DNA of 64,000 nt from Actinomadura xylanilytica (GTDB lineage: Bacteria; Actinomycetota; Actinomycetes; Streptosporangiales; Streptosporangiaceae): positions 1,921,751 through 1,985,750 of the forward strand of contig NZ_JASNWE010000001.1 in assembly GCF_030283145.1 (NCBI RefSeq). Direction: 5' to 3'. Made by a program: the position numbers and the translations under genes. Position 1 is the first letter of the stretch. Each line of letters opens with the position of its first letter. The notes beneath the pieces are model-generated. The model saw nothing but the letters and a program-made list of their open reading frames with translations, did no database searches and was not told the DNA's origin. Below, piece after piece: positions 38,355-47,256 of the stretch.

Positions 38355-38939
38355 ATGAAGACCGACGAGAAGATCCTCACCGCGGCGACCCGGCACCTGA
38401 ACGAGGACCCGAGCGCCTCCATGGCCGAGATCGCCGAGGCCACCGGCGTCAGCCGGGCCACGCTGCACCGCCACTTCGCCAGCCGCGAGGCGCTGCTGCA
38501 CGCGCTCGGCGAGCGGGCCACCTCGCGCTGGGAGCGTTCCCTGCGCGCGGCCGGCGTCGAGGCGGCGGGCTCGTCCGGCGACCCGGCGGCGATGGAGGCC
38601 GCGCTGACCGCGATGATGCGCGCGTACGTGGCCGACGCCGACGAGTACGGCTTCGCGCTCACCGACCACTTCATCAACAACCTCCCCGACCTGATGGCCT
38701 GGACCGAGGAGCTGGTGGACCGGGAGGTCGCGTTCTACACCGCGTGCCAGCGGGCCGGGGTGCTGCGCGACGACGTCCCGGCCCGCTGGATCTCCAACAT
38801 CGTCTGCGGGATGCTGATCGCCGCGCGCGAGGGCCTGCGGCGCGGCGACGTCGCCCGCCGCGACGTGGAGCGGCTGCTGCTGACCACCTTCCTGCATGGG
38901 ACCGGCGCCCCGCGTGACCGTTCGGGGGAACGTCCATGA
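38355..38939 (+). CDS. TetR-family transcriptional regulator
   Basis: The 194-residue protein has a typical N-terminal helix-turn-helix (SMAEIAEATGVSRATLHRHF) and a helical ligand-binding C-terminal part. It overlaps the MFS exporter gene by four bases (ATGA), so it is almost certainly the repressor of that operon and of itself, through the palindrome at 38314-38335. The ATG at 38355 is preferred; a TTG four codons earlier is in frame. Confidence 0.9.
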   Translation: MKTDEKILTAATRHLNEDPSASMAEIAEATGVSRATLHRHFASREALLHALGERATSRWERSLRAAGVEAAGSSGDPAAMEAALTAMMRAYVADADEYGFALTDHFINNLPDLMAWTEELVDREVAFYTACQRAGVLRDDVPARWISNIVCGMLIAAREGLRRGDVARRDVERLLLTTFLHGTGAPRDRSGERP

Positions 38940-40498
38940 CCGTCGCCCGGTCCCCGGCGGGCGCCTCCGCCGCGTCCCCGCCGCCGCCGCACCCGCGCCG
39001 CTGGGCCGGGCTCGCGGTGCTGTCGGCCAGCCTGCTGCTGATCGTGATGGACATGACCGTCCTGAACGTGGCGCTGCCGGAGCTCTCCGCCGACCTGCGG
39101 CCGAGCGCGGTCTCGCTGCTGTGGATGGTGGACGTCTACTCCCTGGTGGTGTCCGGCCTGCTGGTCACCGCGGCCTCGCTCGGCGACCGGTGGGGCCGGC
39201 GGCGGATGCTGCTGGCCGGGTTCTCGATCTTCGGGCTGGCGTCCCTGGCGGTGCTGGCGGCCGACTCGGCCGGCGCGGTGATCGCGGTCCGCGCGCTGCT
39301 CGGCGTGGGCGGCGCGATGATCATGCCGTCCACGCTGTCGATGATCAGGAACCTGTTCACCGACCCGAAGGAGCGCGCGGTCGCGCTCGGCGTGTGGTCC
39401 ACCATGGCCGCGCTCGGCGCCGCCCTGGGGCCGATCTTCGGCGGGGCGCTGCTGGAGGCGTTCAGCTGGCACGCGGCGTTCCTGGCGAACGTGCCCGTGA
39501 TGGCCGTGGCGATCGTGGCCGGACGGTGGCTGCTGCCCGAGTCGCGCAACCCCCGGCCGGGCCGCTGGGACGCGGCCGGCACCGCGCTGTCCATCGTCGG
39601 CATGGTCACACTGGTGTACGCGATCAAGCACTTCGGCGCGGACGGCCCGGCCGCGCCCGACGCGCTCGCCGCCGCCGCCGTCGCCGCCGTCACGCTGACC
39701 TGGTTCGTCCGGCGGTGCCTGCGGCGGCCCGACCCGATGCTGGATGTCCGGCTGTTCAAGGGGCGGGCCTTCACCGCGGGCACCCTCACCGCGCTGACCA
39801 CCAGCGTCGCGCTGGCCGCGACGATGCTGCTGATGGCGCAGTGGATGCAGCTCGTCCAGGGCTACTCGGCGCTGGAGACCGGGGTCCGGCTGCTGCCCGA
39901 GGCGGCCGGCGCGGCGATCATGTCGCCGCTGGCGCCGCCGCTGGCCGCCCGGATCGGGGCCCGGCCGGTGCTGGCCGGCGGGCTGGCCGTCAGCGGCACC
40001 GGCTTCCTAGTGATCTTCTTCGGGCCGCAGCCGCTCGGCTACGCCACGGTCGCGGTGTCGCTGCTGCTGGTCGGCGCGGGCCTCGGCTCGCTCGCCATCG
40101 CGTCCGCGGTGATCATGGCGGGGGCGCCGCCGGAGCGGTCCGGCAGCGCGGCGGCGATCGAGGAGACCAGCTACGAGCTCGGCGCCGCACTCGGCGTGGC
40201 CGTGCTGGGCAGCGTGGCCGCCGTCGTCTACCGCGCCGATCTGACCCTCCGGGCCCTCGCCGGGCAGGGCGTCACCGGCCGCGCGGCCAGGGAGGCCAGG
40301 GAATCGCTCGGCGGGGCGATCGAGTCGGCCCGCCATCTCGGCGCGGCCGGGCCGGAGCTGGTCGCCAGGGCCCAGCACGCCTTCACCGGCTCGCTGGAGT
40401 GGGCGAGCCTCGCGGGCGGGGCCCTGCTTCTCGTCACCGCCGCCGTGGTCTGGCTGCTGACCCCGCGCACCGTGGACGTCACCGACTCCGCCCACTAG
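38936..40498 (+). CDS. MFS drug efflux transporter, 14-helix (DHA2) type
   Basis: The 520-residue protein has 14 predicted membrane helices. MDMTVLNVALPEL in helix 1 carries the conserved Asp of the DHA2 branch, GDRWGRRRMLLAG is the loop-2 motif A, and RALLGVGGAMIMPSTLSM plus GPIFGGALLEAFSWHAAFL match motifs B and C. Relatives include QacA, SmvA and LfrA, which export cationic dyes, quaternary ammonium compounds and quinolones by proton antiport. It is coupled to the TetR gene. Confidence 0.92.
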   Translation: MTVARSPAGASAASPPPPHPRRWAGLAVLSASLLLIVMDMTVLNVALPELSADLRPSAVSLLWMVDVYSLVVSGLLVTAASLGDRWGRRRMLLAGFSIFGLASLAVLAADSAGAVIAVRALLGVGGAMIMPSTLSMIRNLFTDPKERAVALGVWSTMAALGAALGPIFGGALLEAFSWHAAFLANVPVMAVAIVAGRWLLPESRNPRPGRWDAAGTALSIVGMVTLVYAIKHFGADGPAAPDALAAAAVAAVTLTWFVRRCLRRPDPMLDVRLFKGRAFTAGTLTALTTSVALAATMLLMAQWMQLVQGYSALETGVRLLPEAAGAAIMSPLAPPLAARIGARPVLAGGLAVSGTGFLVIFFGPQPLGYATVAVSLLLVGAGLGSLAIASAVIMAGAPPERSGSAAAIEETSYELGAALGVAVLGSVAAVVYRADLTLRALAGQGVTGRAAREARESLGGAIESARHLGAAGPELVARAQHAFTGSLEWASLAGGALLLVTAAVVWLLTPRTVDVTDSAH

Positions 40499-40584
40499 GG
40501 GGCAGATCGCGGGGCGGCCCGAGCCCAAGGGCGGTCAGCGTCTCAGCGGCCAGGCGAGGACGCTGGGCCGGGCTTGAACACTGT

Positions 40585-41028
40585 CTAGTAGCCGTTGCCG
40601 GTGATGAGCTGGCGCAGGGCCGTGCTGGAGGTGTGCACCGTGTAAGGGAAGAAGACGACGCGCACGCCGCGCGCGCCGAGATCGGCGACGAGCCGGTCGC
40701 CCTTCTCGGTGCCCTTCCAGTCGTCGCCCTTGAACAGCACGTCGAAACCGAGCCGCTCCCACATGACGACCTTGTCGCTGGACACGTCGGTGACGACCTC
40801 GTCGACACAGCCCATGCTGCCGACGATCTCCATCCGCTCGGCGTGCGGGACGATCGGGGCGCGGCCCTTGGCCCGTTCGAGCACCTCGTCGGTCACCACC
40901 CCGGCGATCAGGTGGTCGCATTGCCCCCGGGCCCGGCGCAGGATGTTCAGGTGCCCGATGTGGAACATGTCGTAGGCGCCGGGCACGTAGCCCACCACGC
41001 CCGTCCGGCCGGGGCCCGCGGCGGTCAC
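40585..41028 (-). CDS. Cytidylyltransferase-family nucleotidyltransferase
   Basis: The 147-residue protein has the signature VPGAYDMFHIGHLNILRRA, in which the HxGH pair binds the nucleotide triphosphate, and FKGDDWKGTEKGD further on. The C-terminal TVHTSSTALR replaces the usual RTxGISTT-type phosphate motif. Enzymes of this family make CDP-glycerol, CDP-choline/ethanolamine or related CDP-alcohols, or ADP derivatives. The GTG start at 41028 overlaps the stop of the upstream phosphatidyltransferase gene (GTGA). It is the last gene of a three-gene run and could supply the activated head group for it. Confidence 0.83.
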   Translation of the reverse strand: MTAAGPGRTGVVGYVPGAYDMFHIGHLNILRRARGQCDHLIAGVVTDEVLERAKGRAPIVPHAERMEIVGSMGCVDEVVTDVSSDKVVMWERLGFDVLFKGDDWKGTEKGDRLVADLGARGVRVVFFPYTVHTSSTALRQLITGNGY

Positions 41029-41789
41029 AGGCGCTCCACCTCGCGGAACCACTTGACCGACGCGGCCAGCAGGAACAGCAGGTTGCCCGCGAAGATCAGC
41101 GCGTACAGCGGCAGGAACACCGTCGGGGCGCCCAGCAGCAGGAACGCCACGCACAGCAGCCCGTAGTCGGTCGGGATCACCAGCAGCGAGCGCAGCGTGG
41201 ACGGCGCGGCGGCCGGCGGCGGCGCCGCGCCGGTGGCGGCCCGGCGGGCGCGGGCCAGCAGGTCCTTGAGGATCATGCCGAAGAACATCACCGCGGCGAC
41301 CACCGTGAACCCGAGCGGGATCAGCAGGTAGGCGGACCGGTCGAGGTCGAAGAACCGGTAGAAGGAGATCAGCACCGCGCCGTGCAGCGAGGAGATCTTG
41401 AGGCTGTCGACCATGTGGTCCAGGTACTCGCCGGCCGGGGACCCGCCGCCGCGCAGCCGGGCGAGCTGCCCGTCGGCGGCGTCGAAGGCGTACCCCACCA
41501 CCAGCGCCAGGCAGACCGCCACACCCAGCCAGGGCGCCGGGTCGACCAGCGCGATCAGCGCGATGCCGGCGAAGGTGAAGCAGGCGCTGATGCCGGTGAC
41601 CTGGTTGGGGGTCAGCCCCACTACGTACGAGACGGCGGCCAGGAGTCGGCCGAGCTTGCGGTTGACGAAGCGCGAGTAGGCGGGCGCGCCCTTGGTGGTC
41701 TTTTGCGCCGACGACAGCCGCGCCAGCGCCTCGCCGAAGCCGCGCGGCGCCTCGCCGGCGCGCGGGCCGTCCTGGACGGGGGCGCTCAC
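41025..41789 (-). CDS. CDP-alcohol phosphatidyltransferase-like membrane enzyme
   Basis: The 254-residue protein has about six membrane helices. The family motif DG-x2-AR-x8-G-x3-D-x3-D is present as DAADGQLARLRGG followed by GEYLDHMVD, with all three aspartates. Such enzymes transfer a phospho-alcohol from a CDP-alcohol to an acceptor, or a phosphatidyl group to an alcohol. The GTG start at 41789 overlaps the upstream stop (GTGA). It is flanked on both sides by nucleotidyltransferase genes, so it may use their CDP-alcohol product and attach it to a lipid or glycan. Confidence 0.87.
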   Translation of the reverse strand: MSAPVQDGPRAGEAPRGFGEALARLSSAQKTTKGAPAYSRFVNRKLGRLLAAVSYVVGLTPNQVTGISACFTFAGIALIALVDPAPWLGVAVCLALVVGYAFDAADGQLARLRGGGSPAGEYLDHMVDSLKISSLHGAVLISFYRFFDLDRSAYLLIPLGFTVVAAVMFFGMILKDLLARARRAATGAAPPPAAAPSTLRSLLVIPTDYGLLCVAFLLLGAPTVFLPLYALIFAGNLLFLLAASVKWFREVERL

Positions 41790-42253
41790 GCGACCGAGCT
41801 TCTGCGCTCGTCGCCCGCCGCGCGCCCGCCCGAGCCGCTGTCGCCGCCACGGGTCAGCGCGGCGCGCAGCACCGGGCTCGCGGTCTCGGTGGTGCCGGTG
41901 AACCGCACTACGCGCACTCCGGCGCCGGCCAGCCCGCGCTCGGCGGCCTCCGGCACCAGGGCGTCGGGACGGCCGGTGAACAGCGTCGCGGCGCCGAGCC
42001 CGGCCATCACGCCGCGCAGGTCCGCCTCGTCGAGCGGGACGACCCGGTCGACGTGCCGGACGTCGCCCACGATCTCCATGCGCTCGATCAGCGGGACGAT
42101 GGGGCGGGCGCCGTGCAGGCGCTCGGCCAGCTCGTCGGTCAGGATCCCGGCGACCAGCCGGTCACAGGACGCGTCCGCCCGGCGCAGCACGTCGAGGTGC
42201 CCAACGTGGAAGAGGTCGAAGACCCCGGGCGAGAAACCGACCACCCCGTGCAT
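41786..42253 (-). CDS. Second cytidylyltransferase-like nucleotidyltransferase
   Basis: The 155-residue protein has the same signature (FSPGVFDLFHVGHLDVLRRA) as the gene at 40585, but the two diverge elsewhere: it lacks the FKGDDW motif and ends with a disordered Gly/Ser tail. ATG 42253 has AAGGGGG upstream, and its stop overlaps the phosphatidyltransferase start (GTGA), so it leads a coupled three-gene unit. Having two nucleotidyltransferases suggests two activated alcohols or one subunit that has become regulatory. Confidence 0.82.
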   Translation of the reverse strand: MHGVVGFSPGVFDLFHVGHLDVLRRADASCDRLVAGILTDELAERLHGARPIVPLIERMEIVGDVRHVDRVVPLDEADLRGVMAGLGAATLFTGRPDALVPEAAERGLAGAGVRVVRFTGTTETASPVLRAALTRGGDSGSGGRAAGDERRSSVA

Positions 42254-42466
42254 GCATCCCCCTTGCCCGTGAAGCGACCGGGCCCACCGGTTCCGTCGCG
42301 GATCAGACGTACGTTAGCAGCTCTTTACCACCCCGATGTCATGGTTGTGAACACTGGCGAAACCCCGCACTGAACTGCGATGACACCGTCGCGGACGGCG
42401 ACACGTCCGCACCGAGAACCGGCAAATACCGGACTGTGCGCAGTGGGGCGATTACGCTGCGAGACT

Positions 42467-43246
42467 GTGACCGATCTGCGTACGCCGCCGGTCAACGACG
42501 GCGATCTGTTCTCGGAACGCGCGCGCCAGTACGCCGCCGACAAGCCGCTCCAGCGGATCCACATCCTGGAGGCGGGCTGCGGCTGGGGCGACGGGCTCGA
42601 CCTCGGCGACCGCGAGCACCGGTCCACCGGGGTCGACGTGGAGGACCCCGCGCTGCGCGCGCACACCCGGGCCCGCACCGACCTCGGTGGCTGGCACCTG
42701 GGCGATCTGAGGACGGTGCCGATGCCGCCGCGCGCCTACGACGTGGTGCACGCCCCGTTCCTCGTCGAGCGCGTCCCGCACGCCGAGCTGGTGCTCGACC
42801 GGTTCGTGGCCGCGATGAAGCCCGGCGGGCTGCTGCTGCTCCGGTTGCGCGACCGCGACACCGCGTTCGGCTTCCTCGACCGCAGGCTGCCGCGCCGCCT
42901 GCGCGAGCGGCTGTGGAACCGGCTGCACCGTCCCGCCCGCCGCTCCCGGTCCGCGCGCGCCGCGGGCAGGGCCGCCGCGCGGCGGTTCGTCCCGCCGCCT
43001 CCGGCGATCTACGACCGGGTGGCGTCCCGGCAGGGCATGCACGCGTACTGCGTGATGCGCGGGCTGGTGATCTCCGAGGAGTACACCTCACGGGACGCCG
43101 TCGAGGCGCTCGGGACCGGATCCGGACTCGCCGGCGTGCTCTGCCGGCTGGTGTCGGCGCTCAGCCGGGGACGCCTCACCGCAGCGCACAGCGAGGTGAC
43201 CCTGATCATCCGCAAGCCGGAGAACCGGTTCGCCCGGGTCATCTGA
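42467..43246 (+). CDS. Class I SAM-dependent methyltransferase
   Basis: The 259-residue protein has SAM motif I ILEAGCGWGDGLDLG at about residues 33-47, TGVDVEDPAL (motif II) and a central VVHAPFLVERVPHAELVLDR (post-I region), then a basic Arg-rich stretch. The C-terminal 60 residues are unassigned. It could methylate a sugar or lipid of the glycan locus, but the substrate cannot be told. The GTG at 42467 is chosen because the earlier in-frame ATG at 42380 adds a basic leader without a ribosome site; the evidence for either start is weak. It is divergent from the nucleotidyltransferase operon. Confidence 0.7.
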   Translation: MTDLRTPPVNDGDLFSERARQYAADKPLQRIHILEAGCGWGDGLDLGDREHRSTGVDVEDPALRAHTRARTDLGGWHLGDLRTVPMPPRAYDVVHAPFLVERVPHAELVLDRFVAAMKPGGLLLLRLRDRDTAFGFLDRRLPRRLRERLWNRLHRPARRSRSARAAGRAAARRFVPPPPAIYDRVASRQGMHAYCVMRGLVISEEYTSRDAVEALGTGSGLAGVLCRLVSALSRGRLTAAHSEVTLIIRKPENRFARVI

Positions 43247-43338
43247 CCGCTCCCCCCCGGCCCCCGCCGCCGCGCCGAGGTGCGCGCACCCGCCGGCCTC
43301 GGTATTTTCTCCGGAAACCCCTATTTGACCTGCACCAG

Positions 43339-43357
43339 CCCGGGTCCCGGACCCGGG
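43339..43357 (+). promoter_or_regulatory. 7-bp inverted repeat in the leader of the APS-kinase gene
   Basis: CCCGGGT (43339-43345) and ACCCGGG (43351-43357) flank a 5-base centre, 18 bases before the GTG at 43375. It could be an operator or a small leader hairpin. Confidence 0.4.
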
Positions 43358-43374
43358 CGGGATCGGAGACCGCG

Positions 43375-44850
43375 GTGACCGCCGAAGCCGGCCTGCCCGA
43401 CACGCTGCGCGACCTGCCCACTTGGACGCCGGATCCGGTGGCGCTGGCCGATCTGGAGCTGCTCCTGTCGGGCGTGTACCGGCCGTTGACCGGCTTCCTC
43501 GGCTCGTTCGACGCCGCCATGGTGATCGCGGGCGGGCGGCTCGCCGACGGCACCCCGTGGCCGGTGCCGGTCACCCTCGCGGTCCCCGAGGAGCTCACCG
43601 GACACGAGCGGGTCGTGCTCCAGGACCCCGAGGGCGTGCCGCTCGCGGTGCTGGAGGTCACCGAGTCCTGGCAGGACCCGACGACCAAGGGGCGGCGGCT
43701 GGCCGGCCCGCTGGAGGCCCTGCGCGCACCGGCACACGGACCGTTCCACGGCCTGCGCCGCCGCCCGGACGAGATCGAACCCCACGAGGGCCCCGTCCTC
43801 GCGGTGGCCACCCGCGAGCCGCTGCACCGCAAGCAGCTCGGGCAGCTCCGCCAGGTCGCCGAGCGGCTCTCCGCGCGCGTGCTGGTGCTGCCGCTGCTGA
43901 GCGGCGAGCACGACGAGGCGCTGGTGCGGGCGCTGCTCGCGGTGCGCAGGGAGCTGCCGGACGGCGCCCGGATCATCCCGGTGCCGCTGCCCGCCCGCGA
44001 CGACCACGACCACGCGCGCGACGTGCTGCTGCGCTCGCACGTCGCCGCCGCCTACGGCGCGACCCACCTGCTGGCCGAAAGCGAGGCCGAGGGCGCCGCG
44101 ACGGACGTGGTCGTGCCCGAGCCGTGGGCCTACGACGCCGACGTCGAGGTGTGGCGACCGGTCGCGCGCATCGCGCCCGACCATGTCAAGGCCGAGCTGA
44201 CCGCCGAACGGCTCGGCGAGCTACTCGACCGCGGCGAGCCCGTCCCCGACTGGTTCACACCCCCGGCGGTCGCCGCCGAGCTGGCCGTGGCCCGTCCGCC
44301 CAAGTTCGAGCGCGGCCTCACGGTGTTCTTCACCGGGCTGTCGGGGTCGGGCAAGTCGACGGTGGCGCGCGGGCTGTCGGACGCCCTGATCGAGCGCGGC
44401 GGCCGGACGGTCACGCTGCTCGACGGCGACGTGGTGCGGCGGCTGCTGTCGGGCGGGCTGACGTTCTCCCGGGCGGACCGCGACACCAACATCCGCCGCA
44501 TCGGCTACGTCGCCGCCGAGGTCACCCGGCACGGCGGCGTGGCGATCTGCGCGCCGATCGCGCCGTACGCCGCCACCCGCGCCGAGGTGCGCCGGATGGT
44601 GGCGGCGGCGGGCGACTTCGTGCTGGTCCACGTCGCCACACCGCTGGAGGAGTGCGAGCGCCGTGACCGCAAGGGCCTGTACGCCAAGGCGCGGGCCGGG
44701 CTGATCCCCGAGTTCACCGGCGTCTCCGACCCGTACGAGGCCCCGGGCGACGCCGACCTGGTGCTCGACACCTCGCAGCTCGAACCGGACGAGGCCGTCG
44801 CCCGGGTGCTCGACCTGCTGGTCGAGGGCGGCTGGGTCCGCACCGCCTGA
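43375..44850 (+). CDS. Adenylyl-sulfate kinase fused to a degenerate ATP-sulfurylase domain
   Basis: The 491-residue protein has an ATP-sulfurylase-like N-terminal half (about 1-305), recognisable by LSGVYRPLTGFLGSFDA and the PUA-like start. The C-terminal half (about 310-491) is an APS kinase with P-loop GLSGSGKST at about 321 and the family segment FSRADRDTNIRRIGYVAAEV. The active-site motif of ATP sulfurylase (normally RNPxHxxH) reads TREPLHRKQ at 146-154: the Asn and the second His are missing, and the later GRDHA-type motif is absent. So the kinase part looks active and the sulfurylase part looks inactive. The enzyme would make PAPS from APS. The GTG start has GGAG at good spacing. Confidence 0.88.
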   Translation: MTAEAGLPDTLRDLPTWTPDPVALADLELLLSGVYRPLTGFLGSFDAAMVIAGGRLADGTPWPVPVTLAVPEELTGHERVVLQDPEGVPLAVLEVTESWQDPTTKGRRLAGPLEALRAPAHGPFHGLRRRPDEIEPHEGPVLAVATREPLHRKQLGQLRQVAERLSARVLVLPLLSGEHDEALVRALLAVRRELPDGARIIPVPLPARDDHDHARDVLLRSHVAAAYGATHLLAESEAEGAATDVVVPEPWAYDADVEVWRPVARIAPDHVKAELTAERLGELLDRGEPVPDWFTPPAVAAELAVARPPKFERGLTVFFTGLSGSGKSTVARGLSDALIERGGRTVTLLDGDVVRRLLSGGLTFSRADRDTNIRRIGYVAAEVTRHGGVAICAPIAPYAATRAEVRRMVAAAGDFVLVHVATPLEECERRDRKGLYAKARAGLIPEFTGVSDPYEAPGDADLVLDTSQLEPDEAVARVLDLLVEGGWVRTA

Positions 44851-44912
44851 GCCCGTCCGGCCCGCCGCCCGGGATTCGACCCCCCGGGTGGACGTCCCGC
44901 CTGGTCATGTGC

Positions 44913-44948
44913 TTACCCTGGTAATCGATTTTTCCTATATACCCGGTA
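44913..44948 (+). promoter_or_regulatory. Promoter region of the TauE-like gene with two short palindromes
   Basis: TTACC-CT-GGTAA (44913-44924) and TACCCGGTA (44940-44948) flank a TATATA -10-like element (44936-44941) just before the ATG at 44959. The two palindromes share TACC/GGTA half-sites, about 26 bases apart, as expected for a dimeric regulator. The stretch is AT-rich for this sequence. Confidence 0.4.
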
Positions 44949-44958
44949 GGTCATAGCG

Positions 44959-45981
44959 ATGGACTTCGATTGGACGATGGCGCTCGGCTCGTTCCTGGTC
45001 GCCATCGTCGTCGGGCTGACCGGCATGGGCGGCGGAGCGCTGATGACGCCGATGCTGGTCACTTTCTTCGGCGTCAGCCCGCTCGCCGCGGTCTCCAGCG
45101 ACCTGGTGGCCGCCGCGGTCATGAAACCCATCGGGAGTGCGGTGCACTACCGGCAGGGCACCATCGACCTGCGGCTGGTGGCCTGGCTGTGCGTGGGCTC
45201 GGTCCCCGCGGCCTTCTCCGGCGTCCTGCTGGCCCGCGCGCTCGGGGGCGGCGACCAGATACAGGATCTGATCCAGAAGGCGATGGGCGTCGCACTGCTC
45301 ATCGCCGCGGCAGGCCTGGTCTTCCGCGGCTACCAGGCCATGCGCGACCGTACCCGCACGGCCGGACGGGGCGGCGGTGCGGACGGCGGGACCGGCGACG
45401 AGGGGAGCGGCGGCGCGGCGCCCGAGATCGTCGTCCGGCCGGTGCCGACCGTGCTGGTCGGGCTGGTCGGCGGCCTGGTCGTGGGCGTCACCTCGGTCGG
45501 CTCCGGCTCGCTGATCATCGTGGCGCTGCTCGCGCTGTACCCGGCGCTGAAGGCCAACCAGCTCGTCGGCACCGACCTGCTCCAAGCGGTGCCGCTGGTG
45601 TTCGCCGCCGCGCTCGGGCACCTGCTGTTCGGCGACTTCCACATGGAGGTCACCGTCGCGCTGCTGGCCGGTTCGATCCCCGGCGTCTACCTCGGCTCCA
45701 AGATCTCTTCGCGGGCGCCCGGCGGCCTGATCCGCCGCGTCCTGGCCGTGGTCCTGGTGGCCTCCGCGCTCAAGATGTTCGGGCTGGGCGCCGTCCCGCT
45801 GGCCTGGACGCTCGTCGGCCTGGTCGCCGCCGCCACCGGCGCCTGGCTCGTGCTGCGCCGCCGCCACGCCGCCGTCGCCGGCCCGGTGGACGCGAGCGCG
45901 GGACGCACGGCACCCGCCGGCCCGGCCGGGGCCGCGGCGCCGACCGGACCGACCGGGTCAGCCGACGAGGTGTCCCTCTGA
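44959..45981 (+). CDS. TauE/SafE-like anion permease
   Basis: The 340-residue protein has eight hydrophobic segments in two repeats, each beginning with a GxxxxGxGGG-like motif (LTGMGGGALMTPM and VTSVGSGSLIIVA). A Gly/Ala-rich cytoplasmic loop at about 130-160 separates the repeats, and the last 35 residues are an Ala/Gly/Pro/Thr tail. The family exports sulfite, sulfoacetate or other organosulfur anions. Its position after the APS-kinase fusion gives a plausible sulfur link. ATG 44959 has GGTAGG upstream. Confidence 0.85.
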   Translation: MDFDWTMALGSFLVAIVVGLTGMGGGALMTPMLVTFFGVSPLAAVSSDLVAAAVMKPIGSAVHYRQGTIDLRLVAWLCVGSVPAAFSGVLLARALGGGDQIQDLIQKAMGVALLIAAAGLVFRGYQAMRDRTRTAGRGGGADGGTGDEGSGGAAPEIVVRPVPTVLVGLVGGLVVGVTSVGSGSLIIVALLALYPALKANQLVGTDLLQAVPLVFAAALGHLLFGDFHMEVTVALLAGSIPGVYLGSKISSRAPGGLIRRVLAVVLVASALKMFGLGAVPLAWTLVGLVAAATGAWLVLRRRHAAVAGPVDASAGRTAPAGPAGAAAPTGPTGSADEVSL

Positions 45982-47256
45982 GGAGACCGCGGTGGACGAC
46001 GCCTCGCGCGGCGGGTCGCCCTTGCGGAGCATCCGCCACAGCAGCGCCGCCGATACCAGCCCGCCGCCGCCCAGGCAGTACGGGGCGTACGCGGCGTGCG
46101 CCGGGTCGGAGATCAGCAGGGCCGTCAGGACGAGCAGCCCGGTGACGCTCTCGACGCCGCGGATGGTGAACACCGTGCGGGACCGCTTGCGCGCCGTGGC
46201 GAGGCTCGCCAGCGGGAGCGTGCACGCGAAGCAGACCGCGTAGACGCCCCATCCGGCCAGCGCGGTGCGGTCGACCTCGAAGGACCCGCCGGTCACCAGC
46301 GGACCCAGCCAGTCGACCAGCAGAATGCCGGCCAGGCTCATCACCAGCGCGATCCCGGCCATCAGGCCGCAGGCCCGGACCGCCTGCCGGGCGCGCATCG
46401 GCGTGCCGGCCCGCTCGGCCTTGGCGAAGTCGCCGAGCAGGAACCAGCCCGCGCCGTTCACGAAGGTCAGCGCGGGCGCGAGCAGCAACCGCGCCGCCTC
46501 GACCCCGGCCAGCGCCGCGGTCGACGCGAATCCGGCGATCATGATGCGGGCGACCAGCAGCGCGCTCGGCCGGATGCCCGCCTGGATCGATCGCCACCAC
46601 GCGAATCCGGCGATCTCGCGGAACGCGGTGCCGCGCAGCGGCGCCCGCGCGTACTCGGCGGCGGGCAGCCGCAGCCGGGCCAGCGCGATCGAGGACAGGC
46701 AGCCGACGCACATCGCGGCGAGCAGCAGCTCGACCGACGCGTCCGCGCCGAGGCCGAGGGCGGCGCCGAGGGTCGCGAGCGTCGTCAGCAGGTAGCAGGC
46801 GTCGTTGGCCGTCAGCCGCCAGAACTCCATCCGCGCGGTGAAGATCCGCCGCCCGGTCTCGTTCAGCAGCCAGAGCGCGACCAGCAGCGCGAACAGCGCG
46901 ATGCCCGCCGGTCCGGCCAGCCCCATCACCACCGCGACGACCGCGCCGACGGCGGCGCCGGCCACCACGGTGCCGGCCACCGACAGCAGCAGCGCGCCGC
47001 GGATGCGCGGCTCGAACCGGTCGTAGACGGTGAGGGTGTCGCCGACCCAGCTGGTCTGCACCGAGGTGATCATCACCAGCACGGCAAAGAACAGCGCGTA
47101 CGCGCCGTAGCCGGACGCGCCGAGGGTGCGGGCCGCCAGGGCCTGGACCAGCAGGCTGCCGCCCGCCGTGACGAACTGGACGGTGACGGCGCCGCCGGCC
47201 GACGCCAGAAGACGCCCGACCTTCCCCGCGACGCGCCCCGCTGCGGCCGGGCTCAC
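45958..47256 (-). CDS. Polysaccharide flippase-like membrane protein (Wzx/MurJ-like)
   Basis: The 432-residue protein has about 12 hydrophobic segments and the features of the MOP superfamily: GSLLVQALAARTLGASGYG near the N-terminus, then regularly spaced helices. It should flip lipid-linked sugar units across the membrane. The GTG start at 47256 overlaps the upstream Wzz-like stop (GTGA); a longer frame extends to 47724 but is only a shadow of the Wzz-like gene. The 3' end overlaps the TauE-like gene by 24 bases in convergent orientation. It is the last gene of the GT-wzz-wzx operon. Confidence 0.82.
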   Translation of the reverse strand: MSPAAAGRVAGKVGRLLASAGGAVTVQFVTAGGSLLVQALAARTLGASGYGAYALFFAVLVMITSVQTSWVGDTLTVYDRFEPRIRGALLLSVAGTVVAGAAVGAVVAVVMGLAGPAGIALFALLVALWLLNETGRRIFTARMEFWRLTANDACYLLTTLATLGAALGLGADASVELLLAAMCVGCLSSIALARLRLPAAEYARAPLRGTAFREIAGFAWWRSIQAGIRPSALLVARIMIAGFASTAALAGVEAARLLLAPALTFVNGAGWFLLGDFAKAERAGTPMRARQAVRACGLMAGIALVMSLAGILLVDWLGPLVTGGSFEVDRTALAGWGVYAVCFACTLPLASLATARKRSRTVFTIRGVESVTGLLVLTALLISDPAHAAYAPYCLGGGGLVSAALLWRMLRKGDPPREASSTAVSSEGHLVG

